From contig JACEVL010000147.1 in assembly GCA_020284085.1 (NCBI GenBank), forward strand, positions 1,617,501-1,681,500: DNA of 64,000 nucleotides, given 5' to 3'. Source of the DNA: Aporrectodea caliginosa (lineage: Eukaryota > Annelida > Clitellata > Crassiclitellata > Lumbricidae). The position numbers were made by a program, and so were the translations under genes. Within the stretch, counting starts at the first letter, position 1. Each line of letters begins with the position of its first letter. Under the pieces are notes generated by a model, which worked only from the letters and a program-made list of their open reading frames with translations, searched no databases and was not told where the DNA came from. Positions 50,096-59,484 of this stretch are shown piece by piece.

Positions 50096-50990
50096 CAAAC
50101 TGATCGTAATCGTAATCTCCAAACTTCTAAAGCGCCACTCGAAAGCCAAGCGCAGGGCAACTTCTTATTCACGAGCGCTGCGTCTCGTCAGAGGGTTGTC
50201 CAAGAGAGTAGTCCGAGGGAGGTCCGAGTCCGGTTTCCAGAGGATCAGAGAGGCCACAGCAGATGTTAGGGTGTCTTTTAGGTCGAGGATTTTAAGGTAC
50301 AGGATCAGGTGAGTCGGGGTAAGAGGTCTTGAAAAGGAGAGACGTTAGTTTCAAATGGTAAGCCTTGGGGTGATGGATAGAGGAGCCTGAGGCAGATGAT
50401 GGTGGATGATTGGCGATGATGGTGGAGGAACCGAAAAAATGCGGAATTCAGGAAGTAGATCGTTCCAGAGACGTGGTGCAGTGTTGGATATTGCTCGGTT
50501 GGAGAACTTGAGATGAGTAGTGACCGGGGGTCGAGCAAGAGTGAGAACGGAGGATGATCGGGTAGAGCGGGCTTGCTGTATGGTGAAGAGTTCGCGAAGA
50601 TATCTGGACTGGGAGGGTTGTAGGGAGTTGTAGGTTAGCGAGAGGACTCTGAAGTGAATTCGCCCAGGGATTTTAAACCAGTGATTTGAGGATGGGAGTG
50701 ATGTGATAAATATAATGCTTGGGCGTTGTGGTGACGGCTCTGGCTAGTGAGTTTTGAATGAGTGGCAGACGCTTGAGTTGTGTGGATTCAATGTTGAAGA
50801 AAAGGGAATTGCCATACCATGCTATACTTTATTATGACAGAGTAGAAAAAGGCGCTAGAGAAATCAGGCATAAATAATAGCTTAGTCTGACCAACACCTG
50901 GACTCTGTCTAACACAATACTGGTCATCATGACTGCTGCGTTTACTTCTCCTGTTTCTCTACTGCCTGATTTCTATAGCGCCTTTTCTAC
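50096..50990 (-). mobile_element. Degenerate CR1-like LINE: ORF C-terminus and 3' end
   Basis: On the minus strand, translated with frame changes, the region reads RAISNTAPRLWNDLLPEFR. This is the RAFSxxAPRLWNxLPxxLR signature near the C-terminus of CR1/L2-like LINE polymerases. It ends at 50101 with GATTACGATTACGATC, a hexanucleotide tail. The last 80 bp recur at 19882-19965 and, in part, at 13755-13980 and 33655-33760, which identifies the family's 3' end. The copy carries frameshifts and is inactive. Confidence 0.65.
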
Positions 50991-52290
50991 TCTGTCATAT
51001 CATTATGCTCTACTATATTGCCAGGTTTTCCTGTGCTTATGCTATACTATTGCTACTATAATATATTATGCTTTACTACTACTACTAATAATCTTCTTTT
51101 ATTATTTAAAACTGAGACACCGCTGTATGAGTACAATGCATAATATAAAAGGATGACCATAGGTTATTACAGGAGTCAAATTTAACTGCATGGCAGCCAT
51201 GCAAGGCGCCCATCATGTCCTGCATCTCATTTTACCAACACCGTCTCGCGAATGAAAGGCTGAGTCGCACTTTGGCAGGGTAGCGGGAAGCGATCCCGCG
51301 TCCGTGCTGATCTTCTGCTCTTCTTGCCAGAGTGTTACCGTTACCCAAAACCCCCTCCCAAATTGCCCCATTGTGCACTCGAACTCGTGTCTCTAATGCA
51401 AAAGGTATCCTAATGAGCTACTTCCACTGCTGACGTCGACTTAGAATTTATTGAATTCGCAACACAAAGCAACAGAAAGTCACCGTGTATTAATATTATA
51501 TTAATATTGTATTAAACGAGACTCTGGCTAATTAGAATCGCTCTTCGTTTTCGTCGGACACAAAACAGAAAATCTGGACCATTGATCAGATGCCTAACGA
51601 TTTCCTCTTTATAGGTAATTATCTGACTAGTTTATCCAACGGGCAACTCCTCATCAAACATAATTTAAGGTTGGAGGTCAGTTCTGTAGTCCTAGTTCTT
51701 ACAATTTCATATTCTATGTATTCGCAAAGTAATTTTTATTTTCCCTCTATGACTAGCCCTAACTCTTCCTCCCTAGGTTCCCCTGATATAAAATAACTTC
51801 TCCCATTCAATTCTTTGCTTGTATATATATAAATTTGTTTGTTTTGTTTGAATGTATTAATCTTGCCATGTACAGTGCTGTGCGTTTGCTAGTGCTTCTC
51901 GATAAAGAATATTCTTACTTACTTACTTACTTACCAGCGAAACCCACAATTATTCATCTTCAACTGCTGCCATCTTGCGTCACAAAAAGTCACCGAGTTA
52001 AACCGTTGGATAGTAATAGAGATATGTTGCAACAAGAAACCGATCTTTCTGTTGTCTCCTGTGCACAGCGTCAGGCGGTGGCCAAGGTCTGATAAAAAGT
52101 TTTGGCCAGTGGTGATTGGCGCTAAAGTCTCAAAGGCCAGAGGCACGAAAACTGTATTATTACTATTTATTTATTTATTAAATTTGTAACGCACGCATGG
52201 TCACACCGAAATGTGAATTTGTGTGTAGACCTAGCTGGAGACTGTGAATATGGTCTTTTTAAGAACCTACAAAAGCATTAGGTAAAGAAG
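50991..52290. other. Intergenic sequence with simple repeats
   Basis: Small patches of TACT/TTAC microsatellite (51055-51100, 51915-51935). No gene recognised apart from the tRNA-like head annotated separately. Confidence 0.4.
51373..51430 (-). mobile_element. tRNA-like SINE head
   Basis: On the minus strand, GTAGCTCATTAGGATACC (A-box-like TRGCNNAGYNGG) precedes GACACGAGTTCGAGTGC (B-box-like). Spacing is shorter than in most tRNAs and the acceptor stem is not convincing, so a tRNA-derived SINE is preferred over a tRNA gene. Confidence 0.45.
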
Positions 52291-52295
52291 AGGTC

Positions 52296-52618
52296 ATGCA
52301 ATCCTTTACCCGCATGGGACCTTTTGGTAAGCCCATGACAATTCTGCATCGTGGTTCAGCCAAAAGAGCCATACTTCTCCTGACGCCTCCTCTCCATCTT
52401 AGATCCTCGGACATGAGTCTGTTGGCTGAACCACAGTGCAGAACTGTTGTGAACTCTCGTGTATTTGGCGCCGCTGTCCAATGGAATGGAATCGATCACA
52501 TAATTAAGTTAATCCGAAGCTCCGCCCCTTTTCTTCCTTCAATAAAGGCATCAAAGTTACTAGTCTTTACTGTCTTTCATGCATCTGGGTATAATTTATT
52601 ACTGCATTTCGCCTAGCG
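52296..52618 (+). mobile_element. LINE polymerase C-terminal fragment
   Basis: A 106-codon frame reads HLRSSDMSLLAEP, RTVVNSRVFGAAVQWNGI, then SAPFLPSIKASKLLVF. This is recognisably the LINE C-terminal pattern RSSxxxLLxxPxxxTxxxxRxFxxAAxxLWNxLP...SxxxFKxxLK, degraded at the LWNxLP position. It also contains an inverted pair (TCTGCATCGTGGTTCAGCC at 52341 versus GGCTGAACCACAGTGCAGA). Confidence 0.6.
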
Positions 52619-52682
52619 ACTGATCGAATAACCGCGTTGGCACTGTGCGAAGAGTCACGCACGCTGTTGCGTGACCGCTTTG

Positions 52683-52915
52683 GGCAGGGGCGCAACCACG
52701 GTCCAGAAGTTGGGGGGGACCTACTAGAATGTGTGAGTGGGGGGATTGTGAGCGCCGAAGGCTGAAGCTGCGATTGCCGAAGGCAAGAGCCCCTAACGAC
52801 TAGGGGTATGGGGAGCGTCGTAAGCTCCCCATCGGGGTCTGGGGCGGAGCCCCAGCTAAAGCCGACGCAATTTTGAGCATTTGATGCCAAATGGAGTACA
52901 TTTTGGGCTTTATTT
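52683..52915 (+). repeat. Third copy of the GC-rich repeat (no LINE part)
   Basis: Starts GGGGCGCAACCACGG and contains GGGTATGGGGAGCGTCGTAAG, GGGTCTGGGGCGGAGCCCC and GCCGACGCAATTTTGAGC, all shared with 54010-54120. It lacks the LINE segment, showing that the GC-rich unit exists on its own. Confidence 0.65.
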
Positions 52916-53039
52916 ACCTCAAATTTTTCACCGATGATTTCGATATAAAAGTACCGAATCCATCTAGATATGTGAAAAATATGACTTTATTATATGAATA
53001 AACTGGAAGTGACAAGGGTTTAAGAGAATTGAACGGAAA

Positions 53040-53990
53040 AGAGTAGAATAAGCTCTAGAATAGTAACGTGTTTGTCAAAACTAGGAAAATCGGGAGGGAG
53101 GAAGCCTGGATGGGTCATTTTTCTCAGAATGCCGTTAAGGCGTTTATGTTCCCTTACAGTGGCAAATCCCCACCAAACAGAGGAGGCATAACGTAGCCGT
53201 GCGAGGATAGTAGCCCGTGGCGTAACGAGGGGGCAGGGGGGCGGCCGCCCCGCGCTGCAGTCGGGGGGCGCAAAATTAGGTCTGAAAATGTGTTTTTGTT
53301 AAAGAAATCAGGTAAAAATAGAAAAATAGTTTAAAAAAGTAAATTTTTGTACGTGAGTCTGGGGGCGCGCGGGCAGGGGGGGGCAAAATGATATTTGACA
53401 AGTTTCTTGTTCGAAAACAGAGGGAAAAGAAAAAAAAGGTCATCAGAAATTTTGGCGGAACTGAGAAAAAATTTTTCAGGAAATTCTTGGCCCCGGGCGC
53501 ACGAACCCCTAGTTACGCCACTGATAGTAGCTCTAACAATGTCAAAGAGACGTTCACAGTGGTAACCGTGGGCGACCAAAACACGTAGCGCGAACATGGA
53601 TTTTCGGGGTTTGCAGCATATTTTGTCCATGTGTGCCCCAAAGCCAATCTGATCAGAGATAGTGACACCCAAAATAACCATCTCCTGGACCCGCTCGATG
53701 CCAGGGATGAGAGGAGGGAGGGCAATAGGTTTGGACCTCGGTCGTTTGACAACCATTTCTCTGGTCATAGCATGGTTTAATTTAAGATTGCTAATGGATG
53801 CCCATTGCCCACTTAGAGATATGGTCAAGTTCAGAAAGAATGCTGTCAATGCAGGAAGCAGGGACCAGCTTGCAAGTAGCTATCGTCGGCATATTTAGGG
53901 AGACGGTTTCTACTGTATTTAGAAATGGCTATGACAATATCAGTAGGTCCAAGGCCAGAGCCTTGTAGTTTACTGGCATTAATGGTACAG
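53040..53990 (-). mobile_element. CR1-like LINE reverse transcriptase fragment, broken by a hAT insertion
   Basis: Minus strand: the sequence reads QGSGLGP, then KYADDSYL with the catalytic YADD at 53893-53882. It continues to LKLNHAMTREMVVKRPR, IPGIERVQEMVILGVTISD and FALRVLVAHGYHCERLFDIVRATI. The frame resumes beyond the inserted element as RLRYASSVWWGFATVREHKRL and PPDFPSFDK before stop codons near 53050. These are consecutive parts of a CR1-type polymerase. At least one frameshift lies between YADD and LKLNHA, and the element is truncated at both ends. It is inactive. Confidence 0.8.
53215..53523. mobile_element. hAT-type MITE, 309 bp, 8 bp target duplication
   Basis: The left end is CCGTGGCGTAACGAGGG and the right end in reverse complement is CAGTGGCGTAACTAGGGG. 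ATAGTAGC flanks both sides (53207-53214 and 53524-53531), the 8 bp duplication expected for hAT. It interrupts the LINE reverse transcriptase frame. Interior: G-rich edges and an A-rich middle, no transposase. Confidence 0.85.
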
Positions 53991-54290
53991 AGGGGAGAGA
54001 TTGCAGAAGGCAAGAAGTTCCTAACGACTATAGGCGGTATGGGAAGCGTCGTAAGTCCCCCCCATCGGGGTCTGGGGCGGAGCCCCAGAAGCCGACGCAA
54101 TTTTGAGCATTTGATACCAAATGGTGTGCATTTTTGGCTCTTGTTTGCCTCACAATTTTCAAAAGTTGGAGGGGACCGTCCCAACCTGTTCGAAAGTTGG
54201 GGGGACGCGTCCATGGCCGTCCCAACCTGTTCGAAAGTTGGGGGGACGCGTCCCACGGGTCCCATAGGGTGGTTGCGCCTATGCTCCTGA
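53915..54290 (-). mobile_element. Inverted second copy of the GC-rich/LINE chimera
   Basis: The reverse complement of 38405-38770, with the same junction between the GC-rich unit and the LINE coding sequence (AGATTGCAGAAGGCAAGAAG). Here it continues into the longer LINE fragment at 53040-53990, so this copy keeps more of the LINE. Confidence 0.7.
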
Positions 54291-54436
54291 GCAGAAACCT
54301 CTACCCTCGCCTCAAGAAGAAGGGTTCGAATCGTCTAGCCAGACGACTGAGCGAGGGGTTTTCCGCGACATTATTGCAGGCCTCCATAGCAGTGAACCTT
54401 GTGCCGCTCAATGAAATAGCTATAGGGGGCGTAGGC

Positions 54437-54887
54437 TAGAGCTGTACCGATTAAACGGCCATACGCGTAATCGGGCCGATTATTAGAACAATCGGCATCA
54501 TCGGGTATCGGCAGGAATAATCGGTTAATCGGTGCCGATGTCAAAATTGTGTTATAATTTAATAATTTTACATGAATTTTTGCATATTCCAAGTTTTTTT
54601 ATCGATTTTCATCTATTGTTTTACGTCACTTATTATTTATGCATTAAAACATATCGTTTACAACTTCACAACGTAATTTAAACGTTTAGTTGTGACGATA
54701 TATTACTGGTTTATGTTTCGGAACCGAACATTTTGACTAAACAAATAATGAAATATTCGGTCTCATAATATTAATGGGTATTGGCAGTTTAATAATCGGC
54801 TATACGCGGTATCGGTATCGGCAATTTAATAATCGGTTATACGCGGTATCGGCATAATCGGCAAAAAGCGATATCGGTACAGCTCTA
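54437..54887. mobile_element. hAT-type element, 451 bp, 8 bp target duplication
   Basis: TIRs TAGAGCTGTACCGAT at both ends (right end ATCGGTACAGCTCTA). GCGTAGGC is present on both sides (54429-54436, 54888-54895). Many ATCGG/AATCGG subterminal motifs, typical of hAT transposase binding regions, lie near both ends. No coding sequence, so non-autonomous. Confidence 0.88.
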
Positions 54888-54895
54888 GCGTAGGC

Positions 54896-55395
54896 CTATT
54901 ATCCTAAACCATGACTCAGGATCGAGGTATATATGGCCTAACTAAAAATGTATAGGCCTAAATGTAGGCTAATCGATTTTGGTAGCGACCGAATGGACCG
55001 ATGACTTCGATCCTGCTCATTTTTCAATGAATCGATCAGGCGAGATCCTTCACCACCACTAGGCCTATCCTTTTGAATGGACACCACGCCATAGGCCTAT
55101 AGGGTCCCCGTGTACAGACCAGGCCAAGGCATAAAGATAAACACAACTCCTCACTGGCGTAAACTTGTCCAAAATATTGGTGGGGCATGGGGTCTGGACA
55201 ATCAGAACGCGAAAACTGGTCGCATCATAAGCGCTTCCGGTATTACATTAATGTATTATTATTATTATTTTTATTGTAGAAAATAAATAAATATTATTAT
55301 TATTATTATTATTATTAAATTTCCCGAAATGTGAATCTACGACGCTGATCGTTAACCGCTAGGAGAAGATGCAGTTATAATATCCAAGTGCTTGA
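54896..55395. other. Intergenic sequence with (ATT)n tract
   Basis: (ATT)n at 55255-55318; otherwise nothing recognised. Confidence 0.45.
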
Positions 55396-55399
55396 AATC

Positions 55400-55990
55400 G
55401 AAGGGGAAATGGTGAGTTGTGAGCCGCTTTTTGAAGGAAGGAAGTGAATTTGAATTACGAAGAGAACGCAGTCGTTGGCGCGAACCGAACAGAATTGCCT
55501 CAGATTTGTCTGGGTTTATGGTCAAACCATTGAAACAGAGCCATGCAAATTTTTCTGTTTACCAGGCTGATCGGTGTGTGACAGAGCAAGATGGAGCTGA
55601 GTATCATCCGGTTACTGTTGTAATTGGACTTCAAAGTGATTAGCTGTACGACTGATTGGGAAGTAGAGAATCTAAATGATAAGGACCGAGGACAGACCCC
55701 TGTGGCATTCCAGCAGTGTAAACAGCGGGCTAAGATCGAGCGGTGCTGCGGTTCCGATGCCAACCTGCTGATACGGTCATCTACGTAAGAAGCTAACCAG
55801 TTTAAAGCAGTCCCAGGGAACACAGAACCTTTTGGTGAGTCTTGAAAGCAGTATAGCTGGTGGTTTATGGTGTCGAAGGCTGCACTGAGGTCAAGGCATA
55901 GTGAGAGGCAGGAATTTCCATTGTCAATAGACGAGAAGATGTTATCCAGCGTAGAGACGAGAACGAGAACAGTTTCAGTCTGAAATGGTT
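55400..55990 (-). mobile_element. Degenerate LINE reverse transcriptase (fingers/palm)
   Basis: On the minus strand with frame changes the sequence reads LDLSAAFDTINHQ, GTALNWLASYVDDRIS, GLSSVL (a decayed GVPQGSVLGP) and PDDTQLHLALSHTDQ (a decayed YADDTQLYIALS). These are in correct order for a Jockey/CR1/L2-like polymerase. Stops and frameshifts show an old dead copy. Confidence 0.7.
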
Positions 55991-56149
55991 GCTTTTTGCT
56001 TACATGTAAATTTGTTTCATATTGAAGTCTTGAAGACTTGAAAACATTGAAGATATAAATAAATCTTGGTTTTCATTATGGAATTTCTGATAGTATTTAA
56101 GTTCTTTGTCTCTGTTTCTGACGAAGTTTTTAATATTTTAAGAAATTCT

Positions 56150-56245
56150 CCTCTGGTTATATTGGTGGGGCAATGCCCCACCATCTCAATTATTGGGGGG
56201 GGGCACGTGCCCCGGCAGAGTCTACGCCTATGCAACTCCTGCCAC
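56150..56245 (-). repeat. End of a G-rich DNA transposon
   Basis: On the minus strand CATAGGCGTAGACTCTGCC precedes GGGGCACGTGCCCC, a GC palindrome of the kind found at MITE ends. The other end was not identified. Confidence 0.35.
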
Positions 56246-56856
56246 AGGCTGGCAAATTGTTACCTCACTGTTTCTAGAGGGATATGGGGATGAAATTTCA
56301 CGGCGGTATTATAAAATAGTTACAATCGGTGCAGTTTTTATGACGTAGATAGACCTTAATGCATGGCAGAGATTAGGAAATGACCTTAGCAGTATTATGA
56401 CGTAGATAGGGCCTTAACGCATGGCAGAGATTAGGAAATGACCTTAGCAGTATTATGACGTATATTTATGACGTAGACAGGGCCTTAAGTTAAGGCATGG
56501 CAGATATGAGGAAATGACCTGAGCAGTATTATGACGTAGATAGGGCCTTAATGCATGGCAGAGATTAGGAAATGACCTGAGCAGTATTATGACGTAGATA
56601 GGGCCTTAACGCATGGCAGAGATTAGGAAATGACCTTAGCAGTATTATGACGTAGATAGGGCCTTAACGCTTGGCGGAGATTAGGAAATGACCTTAGCAG
56701 TATTATGACGTAGATAGGGCCTTAACGCATGGCAGAGATTAGGAAATGACCTTAGCAGTATTATGACGTAGATAGGGCCTTAACGCTTGGCGGAGATTAG
56801 GAAATGACCTTAGCAGTATTATGACGTAGATAAGGCCTTAACGCTTGGCGGAGATG

Positions 56857-57027
56857 CAGTGGCGTAACTAGGACTTTTCGTTTGGGGGGGCTTTAAGCCC
56901 TGAACATGGCGAGTACGGTAGCCCGAGCCCATATTGAAGCCGGGGGCTTGATTCATTTTTAGGGGGGCTTCAGCTTCGTTTGGGGGGGCTTAAGCCCCCC
57001 CCAAGCCCAACGCTAGTTACGTCCCTG
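56857..57027. mobile_element. hAT-type MITE, 171 bp, inserted in the satellite
   Basis: Ends CAGTGGCGTAACTAGG and (reverse complement of right end) CAGGGACGTAACTAGCG. The satellite sequence CGGAGATG is duplicated on both sides (56849-56856 and 57028-57035). It shares its terminal sequence with the 309 bp element at 53215. The interior carries GGGGGGGCTT blocks in inverted arrangement. Confidence 0.9.
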
Positions 57028-57151
57028 CGGAGATGAGGAAATGACCTTAGCAGTATTATGACGTATATTAATGACGTAGACAGGGCCTTAAGTTAAGGCA
57101 TGGCAGAGATGAGGAAATGACCTGAGCAGTATTATGACGTAGATAGGGCCT

Positions 57152-57228
57152 TAATCAGTACTTTATTACGCCCGAAGGCAGAAACAAAACATACATGCAC
57201 AAATCTGAACAAACAAAATCAATGCAAG
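57152..57228 (-). mobile_element. Short LINE 3' end inserted in the satellite
   Basis: On the minus strand it ends TGCCTTCGGGCGTAATAAAG, a pattern common at LINE 3' termini, following TTTTGTTTCTGC. The satellite resumes at about 57228 with GGCGGAGATGAGG. Confidence 0.4.
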
Positions 57229-57399
57229 GCGGAGATGAGGAAAATGACCGGAACAGTTCTATGACGTAGATAGGGCCTTAATGTATGGAGATTCATGACG
57301 TAGGCTATATTATTATAGGCCTGTAAAGCATTGCACAGTTAGAGATACTGAACCGGTGTAATAGGCTGATTAGACAATGCCTTTTAAACACTTCGGAAT

Positions 57400-58365
57400 C
57401 TATTTATCCCAGGATATATATTGACTGGTGGAGTTAATTCTTGTAAGATTGACCTCGTTTCTGGCTATGTCCATTTCGTCCCTGGACGGGCCGAAGGTTG
57501 GGCTGGTCGTTCTGCCTATGGGTTTGCTAAGTCCACCCCTGGGGTCGTTATGCCCTAGGGAGCCCTCCCTGTCGTCGTCCAGGTAGTCCCCGTCGCCAGC
57601 CGCGTGGAATTGGCTTCCACGCGGCAAATTCCACTTACTACTTCTTTCTCTCTGCTCGGGTGCTAAACCGAGGGACACTGGGGAGCCAGCCCAGTATTGT
57701 CCTTTGTGACCGCTGGAGGTCCCTGGATGTGGATCGGTGACTTCAGTAAGCTCTAAATCACTGAAGGTTTCATTCAGACTTTCCCTATCAGGCTGGCCAG
57801 TATTCCCTTTCCTTAGGCGTCTAAGCCGTTCACTTCTCCGCAGAATCGGAGGCCTAAAATCATCTTGTGGTCCTGACGAAGGTGGGTTTGAATTGAGTGG
57901 AAGGGCGGACTTCTGTCTGAAGTCAACCGGGCAACCAGACGGATTAGGTCGGCTGCCGCGATTTGGGTTATCGTAAGCGGTCCATTCATCTACGGAATAT
58001 ATCTCAGCCTCTAGATCACCCTGTCTGTCTAAAACTGTCTGTAACGTTTCCATTGTTCTTCTCTCACTTTCCCAGGCAGCTTGCTTACTCTCTCTGGATA
58101 CAGCAATTACCTCAGCCATCATCCTTTCAGTTCTCTCATGTCTCCTTCTGTCCTCCTCCTGTCTCCTTCTGTCCTCCTCCTGTCTCCTTCTGTCTTTCTC
58201 GTCCTGTCTCGCTACCGTCGTGGCTAGTGCTTCAATGGAGCCTAACAGTCTATCCATGGTGAGGGGGTTCATCTCCGATCTTACTTCTTTACTCGTAGTG
58301 GCCCTAATGTCCTCGCTATCAGTCATGTCTCGGCTAGTTAGCAGTTCAAGAGACTGGGAGGTCAT
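57400..58365 (-). CDS. Gag-like protein with coiled coil, retroelement ORF
   Basis: 321 codons from the ATG at 58365. Residues 36-122 are a strongly charged coiled coil with three DRRRQEE-type repeats (encoded by 21 bp tandem repeats at about 58140-58200). The remainder is Pro/Ser/Arg-rich and disordered-looking, with no zinc knuckle, protease or reverse transcriptase. It lies about 240 bp downstream (minus sense) of the probable LTR, as expected for the first Gag region of an LTR retrotransposon. The frame ends near the edge of the 57-58 bp satellite and may be truncated. It could be the N-terminal part of the same type of polyprotein as the frame at 60850-64000; that is a guess. A host gene cannot be excluded. 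Confidence 0.5.
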   Translation of the reverse strand: MTSQSLELLTSRDMTDSEDIRATTSKEVRSEMNPLTMDRLLGSIEALATTVARQDEKDRRRQEEDRRRQEEDRRRHERTERMMAEVIAVSRESKQAAWESERRTMETLQTVLDRQGDLEAEIYSVDEWTAYDNPNRGSRPNPSGCPVDFRQKSALPLNSNPPSSGPQDDFRPPILRRSERLRRLRKGNTGQPDRESLNETFSDLELTEVTDPHPGTSSGHKGQYWAGSPVSLGLAPEQRERSSKWNLPRGSQFHAAGDGDYLDDDREGSLGHNDPRGGLSKPIGRTTSPTFGPSRDEMDIARNEVNLTRINSTSQYISWDK

Positions 58366-58599
58366 TTTCAGAGTATATTCGCTAACAAACTTCTACACAA
58401 TGTCGTACAATCAATGATTACAAACAGTAATTTATAACGATCATTCACTCCTCATATTCATCACTTTCATACAATCAAGACGTTACAGCAAGATCACTCC
58501 GGGATCCTCTTTTCTACTCGTCAATTACGGACTCTTAAGAATATCTATTCAGCGGATAGCCTATCGTCAATACGCACTAATTACCCTTGAATTACACTA

Positions 58600-59473
58600 C
58601 TGCAACGTTACCTTGTAGTCGACAGTCAGTCGGCTGTCATGTCATCAGATTGAGAGCCAGCGGTCTGCACTCTTGTTCCTCGTTCATCAAAGTTCATCAG
58701 CGGACGTGCGTCTGTCTTCCTTCGACTCTCTTGAGTGTCTTTAGCGGTGAGTTGTCTATCTCAATGAAGCGTACGAGTTTCTAGTTATAAATCTGTGTCG
58801 TCACTAGCTCTTATTCTAAAGAGATTGCCTGCATCGTCGTCTGTAATCTTTAACGAGGTTGACTGCGTTCTCTCCCTCGGTTTCTCTCGGCTTCTCTCGT
58901 CTCTTTCCGTTGCGGTCCTCTTTGTCCTCTGCCTCTTGCAGGTAGCACTTGTCTTCAGCAGGCTTCGTCAATCTGAAGCGTTCCTCTCTCCTCATCAGGA
59001 GCACCAAAACATCGCGTCAGTCACCAAACCGAGAGAACGACTTTTCTCTCTGTGTTCGGCTATCTTATAGTTACTCTTGTCCCGTGGAAAGGGTTGTAGG
59101 CGGTGTCCCCATGTTTCTTTCCTTCCTGACTATTGGTCGTCGCCGTGTCGCTCCTTCCGTCCGTCGCATTGTAGAACTTCTATCTGGACCGGTTCATTTC
59201 CAGATGGACGGGTTCATTTCACTGCAAGGCGGGCGTAACTTATCGTAGAACTTATGATGGACAAGTAGGCGGCATCAGAAGGCGGCGCGTGGCGGCGGTT
59301 GATCGACGCTTCATCCGGTCACCATCCCTACGTGGGGCTGGCAGGCGTGCGCTGCTAGTCCGTCTCTGTATCCGTCAGTGTCCTGTTGTCTGTCCGTCTA
59401 AATATTCCTCTAGTCAAATCTCAGTAATGATTACGTTACAATTACTACTATTGTAATTCCCAAATCCCTTACA
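58600..59473 (-). repeat. Probable long terminal repeat (one copy visible)
   Basis: On the minus strand a polypurine tract (GTAGAGAAGGA, 59484-59474) runs straight into TGTAAGGGATTTGGGAATTA, the expected PPT-LTR junction with 5' TG. A TATAAG box lies about 400 bp in (59069-59064). The 3' boundary is uncertain; CTACA near 58610 is a candidate. The second LTR needed for proof would be right of the window. Confidence 0.45.
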
Positions 59474-59484
59474 TCCTTCTCTAC
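59474..59484 (-). promoter_or_regulatory. Candidate polypurine tract (plus-strand primer site)
   Basis: GTAGAGAAGGA immediately before the TG of the putative LTR. Confidence 0.45.

Larger units (their letters stand above)
56335..57300 (+). repeat. 57-58 bp tandem satellite, about a dozen units
   Basis: Unit core: TATTATGACGTAGATAGGGC, then CTTAACGCATGGCAGAGATT, then AGGAAATGACCTTAGCAG. The period is 57-58 bp, with some longer units containing an extra TTATGACGTATA segment. Copies are 90% or more alike in the middle and decay at the right end. Two transposon insertions break it (56857-57027 and 57152-57225). Confidence 0.95.

Noticed and set aside
51373..51430. Possible tRNA gene on the minus strand
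   Set aside because: Too short between boxes and no acceptor stem; annotated as tRNA-derived SINE instead.
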